DNA of 61,761 nt. It comes from Holophagaceae bacterium (GTDB lineage Bacteria > Acidobacteriota > Holophagae > Holophagales > Holophagaceae). Below the pieces are notes generated by a model, which did no database searches, was not told the origin of the DNA, and saw nothing but the letters and a program-made list of their open reading frames with translations. The stretch is from NCBI GenBank assembly GCA_003165415.1, contig PLUC01000055.1, forward strand, positions 1 through 61,761. The letters run 5' to 3'. Position 1 is the stretch's first letter; the number at the start of each line of letters is the position of its first letter. Below are positions 1-7,970 of the stretch, piece by piece. Position numbers and translations under genes: made by a program.

Positions 1-113
1 AACCTTAGCGGAGCGAGCTCCGCAAGGTTGCTAGCACCGTTGGATCCGTTCGGAATGCAACGGCCATTCCGGGCACAAGCAACCTTAGCGGAGCGAGCTC
101 CGCAACGGTTGCT
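1..113. repeat. Tandem ~80-nt repeat with 36-nt hairpins (first copy truncated by window edge)
   Basis: AACCTTAGCGGAGCGAGCTCCGCAA at 1 recurs at 81 (period exactly 80). The hairpin at 78-113 is AGCAACC-TTA-GCGGAG-CGAG-CTCCGC-AAC-GGTTGCT. Confidence 0.85.
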
Positions 114-124
114 AGACTGGGTGG

Positions 125-919
125 ATGAACCCCTCGACCCTCCGCGCTGTCATGTCCGCCCTCCTGACTCCCGGGAGCGGATGCCCCTGGGACCTGAAGC
201 AGTCCCACCAGTCCCTGGCCCGCTACCTGCGGGAGGAGGCGGCGGAGGTGCTGGACGCCCTGGCCGAGCATGTGCCCGGGGACGCGGAAACCGAGCGCCA
301 CCTGTGCGAGGAACTGGGCGACCTGTGGCTGCAGGTGGCTTTCCACGCCCAGCTTGCCCAGGACCGGGGGGCCTGGGACCTGCACGAGGTGGAGGCCATG
401 GTGGTGGAGAAGCTGGTGCGCCGCCATCCCCATGTGTTCGGAGAGGTGGAGGTGGATGGCGCCGAGGCGGTGCTGGTGAACTGGGCGGCCATCAAGCAGG
501 ATGAGAAGGCCGGGCGGGGCGACGTCCAGGAGCCGCGGCTGCTGGAGGGGATTCCGGCCAGCCTGTCGCCCCTGGATACCGCCCTGGAGATCGGCCGGCG
601 CTGCGCCAAGGTGGGCTTTGAATGGCCGGACATGGACGGGGTGCTGGACAAGGTGAAGGAGGAGGTGGAGGAACTCCAGGCGGAATCGGACCTGGACCGG
701 GTGGAATCCGAGTTCGGCGACGTGCTGTTCAGCCTCATCCAGTGGGCCCGCTACAAGGGGATCGATCCGGACCGGGCCCTGCGCCGGCAGATGGTCCGGT
801 TCCAGTCCCGCTTCCGCCATGTGGAGGACTTCGCTGCCGGCAACGGCGGCTGGGAGCGCCAGGACCTGGAGGGCATGGAGGGCGCCTGGCAGGCGGCGAA
901 GCGCTCGGAGCGCCCCTGA
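125..919 (+). CDS. mazG: MazG family nucleoside triphosphate pyrophosphohydrolase
   Basis: ORF 264 aa; MazG-like motifs CPWDLKQSHQSLARYLREEAAEVLDAL and ELGDLWLQVAFHAQLA; second MazG-like repeat in the C-terminus. Confidence 0.9.
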   Translation: MNPSTLRAVMSALLTPGSGCPWDLKQSHQSLARYLREEAAEVLDALAEHVPGDAETERHLCEELGDLWLQVAFHAQLAQDRGAWDLHEVEAMVVEKLVRRHPHVFGEVEVDGAEAVLVNWAAIKQDEKAGRGDVQEPRLLEGIPASLSPLDTALEIGRRCAKVGFEWPDMDGVLDKVKEEVEELQAESDLDRVESEFGDVLFSLIQWARYKGIDPDRALRRQMVRFQSRFRHVEDFAAGNGGWERQDLEGMEGAWQAAKRSERP

Positions 920-2277
920 TGGCGGCCCCTCCTTTCTACTTCGTCCCCCTCACCCATCCGACCTGGGCCGAGGCCTTGGCCTGCGCCCGCGCGCTGCCGC
1001 CGGAAGCCATGGCCGAGCTGCGCCTGGACCTGTTCCCCGAGGAGGTTCCGGAAACGATGATCCGGGCCTTGAACCGGCGCTGTCTGGTGACCTGCCGCCG
1101 GGCCGACGAGGGCGGGGCCTGGCTGGGGGATGAGGCCGGGCGCCTGGAGCGGCTGCTGGCTGGAGCCCAGGGCCGCCCGGCCTGGGTGGACCTGGAGTGG
1201 GACCTGGAGGTGCCGCCGGCCCTGGCCGATTGCCTGTCCCACGTGCGTCTGCTCCGCTCGGTCCACGTGGGGCCGGGGGTGTTCGACCTGGAGCGGCGGC
1301 TGGAGCGCCTGCCCCGGGGCGACGCCTTCAAGTGGGTGGGCCACGCCGCCAGCCTGGCCGACAATGCGCGGCTGCGGGCGCCCCTGGGATGGGCCCGGGA
1401 CCGGAACGTCACGCTTTCGGCCTTCCTCATGGGCCCCAAGGGCATCCCCGGGCGCTGCCTGCAGGCCGCCTGGGGCGGCTCCTTCACTTATGCCCAGCCG
1501 GATGACGGGCCGGCGGCAGCCCCCGGCCAGCTCACCCTGGGCCGGATGCTGGCCTGGCGCTGCCACCGCCTGCACGCGGGCTGCGGGCTGTGCGGCGTGC
1601 TGGGGCAGCCGGTGCTCCATTCCCTGGGGCCGGGCTACCATAATCCGCGCTTCCAGATGGCCTTCAAGGATCTGCTCTACCTGCCCCTGGAGTGCGGGGA
1701 CCCCGGGGAGGCCCTGGCCGCTCTGGAGGCCCTGGAACTGCTGGGGGCGAGCCTCACCTCCCCGCTGAAGGATTCGCTCCCGCCCCTGCTGGGGCTGGAG
1801 GGGCCGCTGAACACGCTGTGGCGCCGGCGGGCAGGGGAACCCTGGCAGGGCGCCAATACCGACGCCATCGCCCTGGACGCGGCCCTGGACGGCCTAGAGC
1901 CGGGTCCGGTGCTGGTGCTGGGGGACGGCGGGGTGGCCGAGACCACCCGGCGGATGGTGCTGCGCCGCGGCTGGCCCTGCCTGCGGGTATCCCGGAATTG
2001 CCCGGTGGAGGCCGACGCGGTGCGCGGGTTCGCGCCGGTGGGGGTGGTCCAGGCCACCCGGCTGGGCATGGACCCGGGCGACCCGCTGCCGTTTCCGGAT
2101 GCCCTGGCGGCCGCGGAAGGATCGGCGCGCTGGGGCGTGGAATGGATCTACAAGGAGGACACGGCATTTGCCGCCTGGGCCAGGGAGGGGGGGCGCCGCC
2201 TGGTTCCGGGCGGGGTGCTGTTCGAGGGGCAGGCCGGGGCGCAATCGGCGGCGTTCATCCGGGAATGCGGAGGATAA
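919..2277 (+). CDS. Fused type I 3-dehydroquinate dehydratase / shikimate dehydrogenase
   Basis: Start inferred at ATG 919, overlapping the mazG TGA. N-terminal ELRLDLFPEE...VTCRRADEGG is dehydroquinase-like; C-terminal GVLGQPVLHSLGPGYHNPRFQ...GASLTSPLKDSL...GANTDAIALDAAL is AroE-like. Confidence 0.8.
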   Translation: MAAPPFYFVPLTHPTWAEALACARALPPEAMAELRLDLFPEEVPETMIRALNRRCLVTCRRADEGGAWLGDEAGRLERLLAGAQGRPAWVDLEWDLEVPPALADCLSHVRLLRSVHVGPGVFDLERRLERLPRGDAFKWVGHAASLADNARLRAPLGWARDRNVTLSAFLMGPKGIPGRCLQAAWGGSFTYAQPDDGPAAAPGQLTLGRMLAWRCHRLHAGCGLCGVLGQPVLHSLGPGYHNPRFQMAFKDLLYLPLECGDPGEALAALEALELLGASLTSPLKDSLPPLLGLEGPLNTLWRRRAGEPWQGANTDAIALDAALDGLEPGPVLVLGDGGVAETTRRMVLRRGWPCLRVSRNCPVEADAVRGFAPVGVVQATRLGMDPGDPLPFPDALAAAEGSARWGVEWIYKEDTAFAAWAREGGRRLVPGGVLFEGQAGAQSAAFIRECGG

Positions 2278-2283
2278 TGGCCC

Positions 2284-3510
2284 ATGCGCCTGCTGCTGGT
2301 GGAGGACAAGGACAGCTTCCGGCGCCTGCTGGTGCAGGCGCTGGAGTCCGCCTGGGAGGTCACAGCCGTGGGCGATCCGGCGGCGGCCCTGGAAGCCCTG
2401 GCCGAGGCCCCCTTCGAGATCCTGGTCACGGACCTCCGGCTGCCGGGAATGTCGGGGCTGGAGCTGCTGAAGGCGGCCAAGCGACGGCACCCGGCCCTGC
2501 GCGCGGTGCTCATGTCGGCGTTCGGCGAGCCCAAGGACATCGTGGAGGCCATGCGCTGGGGGGCCGACGATTTCCTGCCCAAGCCCTTCGATCTGGACCA
2601 GTTCGAGGAGGTGCTGGAACGCGTCCGGGCCCTGGCCGAGGCGCCGCCGCCGGATCCGCGGGAACCCTGGATCATCCATTCCCCGGCCATGCGGGAGCTG
2701 GACCAGGCCCTCTCCAGGGCGGCGGACACCGGCTTCGCCGCGCTGTTCCAGGGCGAGCCGGGCACCGGCAAGGGCCGGGCCGCCCGCCGCCTCCACGCCC
2801 TGCGCCATCCCCAGGCCCCCTACCTGTGCCTGTCGGCGCCGGCCCTGCCGCCGGAGGGGCCGGACCAGCGCCGGCTGGCGCTGCTCCAGGGAGGCAGCAT
2901 CTACCTGTCGGAGCTGGAGGAACTGGCCGAATCCGGGTGGGGGCCGTTGGCGCGGGCCATGGACAGCGACCTGGGGCGGGGCATCCACTGGCTGGGCTCG
3001 TGCCGGGAATTGAAAGCCCTGCCTGAGCTCCTGCGCCTGCGCCTGGGCGTGATCGTGTTCACCCTGCCGCCGCTGCGGGAGCGCCGGGAGGACATCCTGC
3101 CGATGTTCCGGTCCTTCCTGGAGGCCCGGGCGCGCCAGGACGGGCGGCCCCTGCCGGGGCTCGCGCGCGGGGTGGAAAAAGAGCTGCTGCAGGGCGCCTG
3201 GCCGGGGAACCTGAGCCAATTGGCCTGGGCGGTGGCCCATGCCTGGCGGGCTACCACCGGACCCGTGCTGGCACCCCTCCCCGCCTTCGGCCCGGACTCC
3301 GGCGGAGCGCTGGTGCTGCCCTGGCCGGCGCCCGGCACCCTGGCGGCCATGCTGGCCTCGGTGGAGCAGGACGCGGCCGAGGCGCTGCTGCGCAAGGCCA
3401 TGGAGGGCCGCCGCCACGACCCCGCCCAGGTGGCCGCCAGCCTGGGCCTGGCGCCCCGGCGGCTGGCCGGGATCCTGCGCGAGCACCACATTTCCATGGA
3501 GGAAGAATGA
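2284..3510 (+). CDS. Response regulator with degenerate NtrC-type AAA+ domain and Fis-like C-terminus
   Basis: Receiver VTDLRLPGMSGLELL and FLPKPFD; Walker A GEPGTGKG; PLRERREDILPMFRSFL; C-terminal HTH-like QVAASLGLAPRRLAGILREHHI. No GAFTGA motif is present. Confidence 0.8.
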   Translation: MRLLLVEDKDSFRRLLVQALESAWEVTAVGDPAAALEALAEAPFEILVTDLRLPGMSGLELLKAAKRRHPALRAVLMSAFGEPKDIVEAMRWGADDFLPKPFDLDQFEEVLERVRALAEAPPPDPREPWIIHSPAMRELDQALSRAADTGFAALFQGEPGTGKGRAARRLHALRHPQAPYLCLSAPALPPEGPDQRRLALLQGGSIYLSELEELAESGWGPLARAMDSDLGRGIHWLGSCRELKALPELLRLRLGVIVFTLPPLRERREDILPMFRSFLEARARQDGRPLPGLARGVEKELLQGAWPGNLSQLAWAVAHAWRATTGPVLAPLPAFGPDSGGALVLPWPAPGTLAAMLASVEQDAAEALLRKAMEGRRHDPAQVAASLGLAPRRLAGILREHHISMEEE

Positions 3511-4475
3511 GCGCGATGTCCGCCGAGTCCCCTTCCGCCGCCGCCGTCCAGGCGGTGCGGGAATGCGTCCACGCCGGGCTGAAGGCCCTGTGCCGGGTGG
3601 TGGTGGGCAAGGACCAGGCGGTGCGCCGGTCGGTGGCGGTGATGCTGGCCGGGGGGCACCTGCTCATCGAGGACCTGCCGGGTGTGGGCAAGACCACGCT
3701 GGCCAAAGGGCTGAGCCGGCTGATGGGGGGATCCTACCAGCGGGTGCAGGGCACCAACGATCTCCTGCCTTCGGACCTGCTGGGCGTCCACCTGTGGGAT
3801 GCCGCCTCCCAGACCTTCCGCTTCCAGCATGGGCCCGTGTTCGCCAACGTGGTGCTGCTGGACGAGCTGAACCGGATCGGCCCCAAGACCCAGAGTTCTC
3901 TGATGGAGGTGATGGTGGAGGGCCAGGTGAGCCTGGACCGCGCCACCTACCCGCTGCCGGACCCGTTCTTCGTCATCGCCACCCAGAACCCCATGGACCA
4001 TTCCGGCACCTTCCCGCTGCCGGAGAGCCAGATCGACCGGTTCGCCTGCGTCCTGCACCTGGGCTACCCCGATGCCGACGCGGAACGGCTGGTGTTCCGG
4101 GGCGAGGCCGGGGCGGAACGGCTGGACACCCTGGGGCCGGCCATGGACCTGATCGGGTGGCGCCTGGCCCGGGGCCTGGTCCACGCGGTGCTGCTGGCGG
4201 ACCCGGCCATGGACTATGTGGAGCGGGTGGTGGCGCGGATCCGCAAAGACAAAGGGTTCTGCTCCACCCGGGCCGCGGGACACTGGCTGGCCCTGGCCAA
4301 GGCCGAGGCCTGGCTCTCTGCCCGCGACTTCGTCACCCCCGACGATCTGCAGACGACCCTGGGCGACGTCATGGCCCACCGCGGCACCATGGACGACCGC
4401 CGGCTCAACCGCGATGACCGCCGCGAACAACTCGCCCGCCTGCTCAGCGAAGTTCCGGTGGGCTGGAAGCCTTAG
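3507..4475 (+). CDS. MoxR family AAA+ ATPase
   Basis: LIEDLPGVGKTTLAKGLSRLMGGSYQRVQGTNDLLPSDLLG...GPVFANVVLLDELNRIGPKTQSSLMEVMVEGQ is characteristic. Confidence 0.92.
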   Translation: MSAMSAESPSAAAVQAVRECVHAGLKALCRVVVGKDQAVRRSVAVMLAGGHLLIEDLPGVGKTTLAKGLSRLMGGSYQRVQGTNDLLPSDLLGVHLWDAASQTFRFQHGPVFANVVLLDELNRIGPKTQSSLMEVMVEGQVSLDRATYPLPDPFFVIATQNPMDHSGTFPLPESQIDRFACVLHLGYPDADAERLVFRGEAGAERLDTLGPAMDLIGWRLARGLVHAVLLADPAMDYVERVVARIRKDKGFCSTRAAGHWLALAKAEAWLSARDFVTPDDLQTTLGDVMAHRGTMDDRRLNRDDRREQLARLLSEVPVGWKP

Positions 4476-4480
4476 GAGAT

Positions 4481-5359
4481 ATGCTGGAAGACATGGAGTT
4501 CAACCAAGACGTGAGCCCTGGCGCCGGCGGGCCCGCCGGCATCGGCGAAGTGCTGCGGCAGAACCGCATCGCCCAGGGCCTGTCGCTCTTCGTCCTGGCC
4601 CATGAACTCAATCTCAGCGTGCCGATCATCGAGGCGGTGGAAGCGGAGGCGTGGGAACGGCTCCCGCCCGGACGCGAGCGGCCCCACACCCGGCAGATCG
4701 CCGATAGGCTGGGGGTGGACTTGGCCTCGTTCCCGGAACAGTGGAACCAGTTGCCCGGAGCCCTGGAACAGGAGCCGCGCGATCCGCGCCGGGAGTCGCT
4801 GGAACGGGTGCTGGTGAGCGCGATCACGGTGGGCTCGCTGGCGCTGCTGCTCTGGCTGGTGGTGCCCGGCCCCAGCCTCAAGCGGGCGCCCAGGACGGCC
4901 GCGGTCAAGGAGGTGGAGGCGGCCCCCGCGCTCTGGGTGCCCAAGGATCCGGCGGGGCAGTACCCGGTGGTGGGTGAGGTGCTGCCCGAGGTCCCGGTCA
5001 CCGAGGAAGGGGTGCTCATCTCCATGCGCGCCATGGACGTCTGCGAGGCCGTGGTGCAGGGCCTGCCCCAGGGACCGCAGGACCTGCAGGGCGCGGCCGG
5101 AACCGCGCAAAGGCGCACCCTGCGGGTCTCCGACCCCTGGCGCCTGCGGGTGAAGGGCCCGTTCACCATCTCCCTGGACAACGCCGGCGTGGTGGCCCTG
5201 GAGGTGGGGGGGCGCCACATCCGCCTCGGGCGCACCGTGGGCGAGCCCTGGCAGGGCGGGTTCGGGCCCCTGGGCGAATGGATCCAGCCCGCCGAAGCCT
5301 CGCCCCAGAATCCCCCAACGGCCCCGGAAACCGACCCGAATGATCTTGAAAGGGAGTAG
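4481..5359 (+). CDS. RodZ-like helix-turn-helix membrane protein
   Basis: N-terminal IGEVLRQNRIAQGLSLFVLAHELNLSVPIIEAVEAEAWERLP (RodZ-type HTH), a TM segment VLVSAITVGSLALLLWLVV, and a C-terminal domain that may be DUF4115-like. Confidence 0.6.
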   Translation: MLEDMEFNQDVSPGAGGPAGIGEVLRQNRIAQGLSLFVLAHELNLSVPIIEAVEAEAWERLPPGRERPHTRQIADRLGVDLASFPEQWNQLPGALEQEPRDPRRESLERVLVSAITVGSLALLLWLVVPGPSLKRAPRTAAVKEVEAAPALWVPKDPAGQYPVVGEVLPEVPVTEEGVLISMRAMDVCEAVVQGLPQGPQDLQGAAGTAQRRTLRVSDPWRLRVKGPFTISLDNAGVVALEVGGRHIRLGRTVGEPWQGGFGPLGEWIQPAEASPQNPPTAPETDPNDLERE

Positions 5360-5361
5360 CC

Positions 5362-6429
5362 GTGCACCCGATCGTCGACAAATTCATCGAAGGCCAGCTG
5401 CCGGAAACCCTGGCCGAAACCCTGATGGCGGGCAATCTGCCGGTGCCGCCGCTGGACCTGCTCCAGGCCCTGGCGCACGCGGTGTTCAAGGGGTTGCCCC
5501 TGGCTCCCAAGGCCCTGGAAACCCTGCTGGGCATGCCGGAGAAGTTCCTGGCCAACGCCATCGTGGGGCCGGTGCAGCCCGAGGCGCCCCTGGGCCTCAT
5601 TCTCCTCCACCGCAAGGAGCCGGGCCTGCTGGAGACGGCGCTGCTGCACGAGAACATCACCTCAGAGTGGATCGAGCGGGCGGTGCCGTTCCTGCCGGGG
5701 TCGGTCCTGGAAATCGCCCTGAACAACCAGGTACTCTGGCTGGAGCGGCCGGTCATCCTGGATCTCCTCGAGACCCATCCGGAGGCGGACTACCAGATCA
5801 AGCGGCGGGTCAACGAATTCCGCCGCGACGTGCTGCGTCTGGTCTCCGCGGAGGTGGTCCAGGAGCGCCTGGAGATCATCGACGAGGTGGAGGCCGGCCG
5901 GCTCGACCGTGCCTGGTCGGAGCTGCCGCTGCCCAAGGATTCGCCTCTGGAAGAGTCCACCGTGGACCACACTGCCAGTCTGAGCAGGGTGGCGGCGGAG
6001 ACCGGCGAGGACATTCCGCTCCGCCTGGCCCAGCGCGTCATGAAGCTGCGCACCAATCAGAAGATCATGCTGGCGATCAAGGGCGGCAAGGAGGAGCGCA
6101 CCCTGCTCATCCGGGAAGCCAACCGGCTCATCCAGGTGAACGTGGTGCGCAACGGGCGGATCACCGAAGGGGAGATCGCCTTCATCGCCCAGATGCGCAG
6201 CGTCAACGACGAGGTGATCCGGATCATCACTTCCAACCGGGAATGGATGAAGAAGTACTCGATTGTGCGCAACATCGTGATGAATCCGAAGACCCCGCTG
6301 GCGATCTCTCTGAACTTCTTCAAACGGCTCATCGACATGGATCTGAAAATCCTGGTGCGGGACAAGGGCGTCGCGGAAATCCTGCGGCGGGAGGCCAAGC
6401 GCTACCTCACGCTCAAGACCAGCACCTAG
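5362..6429 (+). CDS. Conserved hypothetical protein
   Basis: Intact 355-aa ORF directly downstream of the RodZ-like gene; family not recognised. Confidence 0.75.
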   Translation: MHPIVDKFIEGQLPETLAETLMAGNLPVPPLDLLQALAHAVFKGLPLAPKALETLLGMPEKFLANAIVGPVQPEAPLGLILLHRKEPGLLETALLHENITSEWIERAVPFLPGSVLEIALNNQVLWLERPVILDLLETHPEADYQIKRRVNEFRRDVLRLVSAEVVQERLEIIDEVEAGRLDRAWSELPLPKDSPLEESTVDHTASLSRVAAETGEDIPLRLAQRVMKLRTNQKIMLAIKGGKEERTLLIREANRLIQVNVVRNGRITEGEIAFIAQMRSVNDEVIRIITSNREWMKKYSIVRNIVMNPKTPLAISLNFFKRLIDMDLKILVRDKGVAEILRREAKRYLTLKTST

Positions 6430-6588
6430 CACCGTTGGATAACGTTTGGATGAAGCGTTCGGCTGGGCACAAGCAGCCGTAATGGAGCAAGCTCCATAAC
6501 GGCTGCTAGCATCGTTGGATCATGTTTGGATCAAGCGTTCCGGCTGGGCACAAGTAGCCGTTAGATCGCTGGCGACTTAACGGCTGCT
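6430..6588. repeat. Tandem ~80-nt repeat with two 36-nt hairpins
   Basis: ACCGTTGGAT at 6431 recurs as ATCGTTGGAT at 6511. Hairpins at 6472-6507 (AGCAGCCGTAATGGAGCAAGCTCCATAACGGCTGCT) and 6553-6588 (AGTAGCCGTTAGATCGCTGGCGACTTAACGGCTGCT). Confidence 0.85.
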
Positions 6589-6909
6589 TGTCCGTGCGGG
6601 TTGTTCGGCTCGTTGGCCGATGGTGCGCTGGTCCGGCAAGCGATTGAATTATTTGTATCTAGCAGGGGAAAAAGCGTGGAATCGGAGCCGGGCCCCATCT
6701 GTGGAGAAGCGCGGCAGCACTGGTAAAAACCTGATTTCAATTGGCTCGATGCGTCCTGCACTGGGAATTCAGCAGTGCTCCGATGACCCGATTCTCATAG
6801 GAACTTCCGATTTCCCCACAGCGAAATCAGCAGCCTTCGCGGAAAACTTCCCGGGCCCGGAATGGCCCGGTCCGATCGCACGCTCTCCCCTGGGGTACAC
6901 TGGGAGGCT

Positions 6910-7956
6910 ATGGCATACTCAGTCCCCGCGCCCGTCCAAGGCCCCCGATCGCTCCAGGTCTTTGCCGCGGCGCTCAAGGCCGGTCCACCGGAACCGGAGG
7001 TGCTTGAAGCCATGCTCGCCGGCCTCGAAAGCGAGCGGCGTCTGGAACACGCCTGGCTGATCCTGCGCCAGGCCTGCGTGGATCCGGCCCTGTGGGGCGC
7101 GGCCCAGGCGCGGATGAAGGCCGTCCTGGAGCGGTCCCGGAGGCGGCGCATGAGCCGCTGGCAGACCGACCCCGACCGCGTGACCCTGCGGCTGCGGTTC
7201 GCGGTGCGGGAGCCCGCCTGCGCCCAGTCTTCCGCGGGCCTCCTCTCCCTGCTGGCCGGAACGCTGATGGCGGCGGATCTGCCGGTGGCCATGGGGCTGG
7301 AGAAGTCGCCCAGGCCGGCGGTCCACCTGGGGCACCCGCTCCCGGCCCTGGTGGAGGGCTGCTCCGAGTGGGCGGACGTGGTCCTGCTGGAAGCGCCGCC
7401 GGTCCCGCTGCCGGAGCTGCCGGCGCTGGTCAACGCCCACGCGCCGCGGGGACTGGCCGTGCTCCAGTGCCTGCAGGTGCCCAACTACGCCTCCCCGGTG
7501 GCGGAGCTGTGCCGGGCCGCCCACTGGCGCTGGACCTGCCCCCAGGAGGAGCTGGAAGCCGCCCGGGAGGGGCTGGAGGCCTTCATCCGCTGCGATCAGT
7601 TCGAGATCGAGAAGACCGGCAAGATCGACGGCCAGAAAGGGGCCAAGCGGGTGGATATCCGTCCGCTCATGGAAGCCTGCCGCTGGGAGGGCGCCGACTT
7701 CCTGTTCCGGACCCGCATCGCCCCCGGCGAGGCGGTCAACCCGCGCAAACTCCTCGCCGCCATTCTGGGACCCAGTCTCGACGTGCAGGGTCTGGCCCGC
7801 ACCGCGGTGGACCTGGCGGAGGATCCGCGCCTGCTCCAGGCCGAAAAATTCCAGCCCAAACTGCACAACATGTTCGAAGACGCTGTGCTGCTGGGGGCGG
7901 AGGGCAACATCCGGGTGGTGGACGATGACGAGGACGAGCCGCTGGTACTGGGATAG
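6910..7956 (+). CDS. DUF2344 / radical SAM-linked protein (stand-alone)
   Basis: VTLRLRFAVREPAC...LMAADLPVAMGLEKSPRPAVHLGHPLPALVEGCSEWADVVL...EKTGKIDGQKGAKRVDIRPLM resembles the TIGR03936/DUF2344 pattern. Start at 6910 is preferred over 6862. Confidence 0.7.
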   Translation: MAYSVPAPVQGPRSLQVFAAALKAGPPEPEVLEAMLAGLESERRLEHAWLILRQACVDPALWGAAQARMKAVLERSRRRRMSRWQTDPDRVTLRLRFAVREPACAQSSAGLLSLLAGTLMAADLPVAMGLEKSPRPAVHLGHPLPALVEGCSEWADVVLLEAPPVPLPELPALVNAHAPRGLAVLQCLQVPNYASPVAELCRAAHWRWTCPQEELEAAREGLEAFIRCDQFEIEKTGKIDGQKGAKRVDIRPLMEACRWEGADFLFRTRIAPGEAVNPRKLLAAILGPSLDVQGLARTAVDLAEDPRLLQAEKFQPKLHNMFEDAVLLGAEGNIRVVDDDEDEPLVLG

Positions 7957-7970
7957 CCGCTACCGCGGCT
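7955..7970. terminator. Short hairpin spanning convergent stop codons
   Basis: AGCCGC-TACC-GCGGCT between CDSs ending at 7956 (+) and 7960 (-); no poly-T tract. Confidence 0.35.

Noticed and set aside
1-113. Possibility that the tandem hairpin repeats are a CRISPR array
   Set aside because: Linkers between hairpins are themselves conserved between copies, the repeats vary, copy number is tiny, and no cas genes are present.
1692-3026. 444-aa plus-strand ORF overlapping aroDE and the response regulator
   Set aside because: Out-of-frame Gly/Ala/Arg-rich translation across two well-supported genes.
6620-7060. 146-aa plus-strand ORF between the repeat array and the DUF2344 gene
   Set aside because: Composition changes along its length and it overlaps the DUF2344 start out of frame; no domain.
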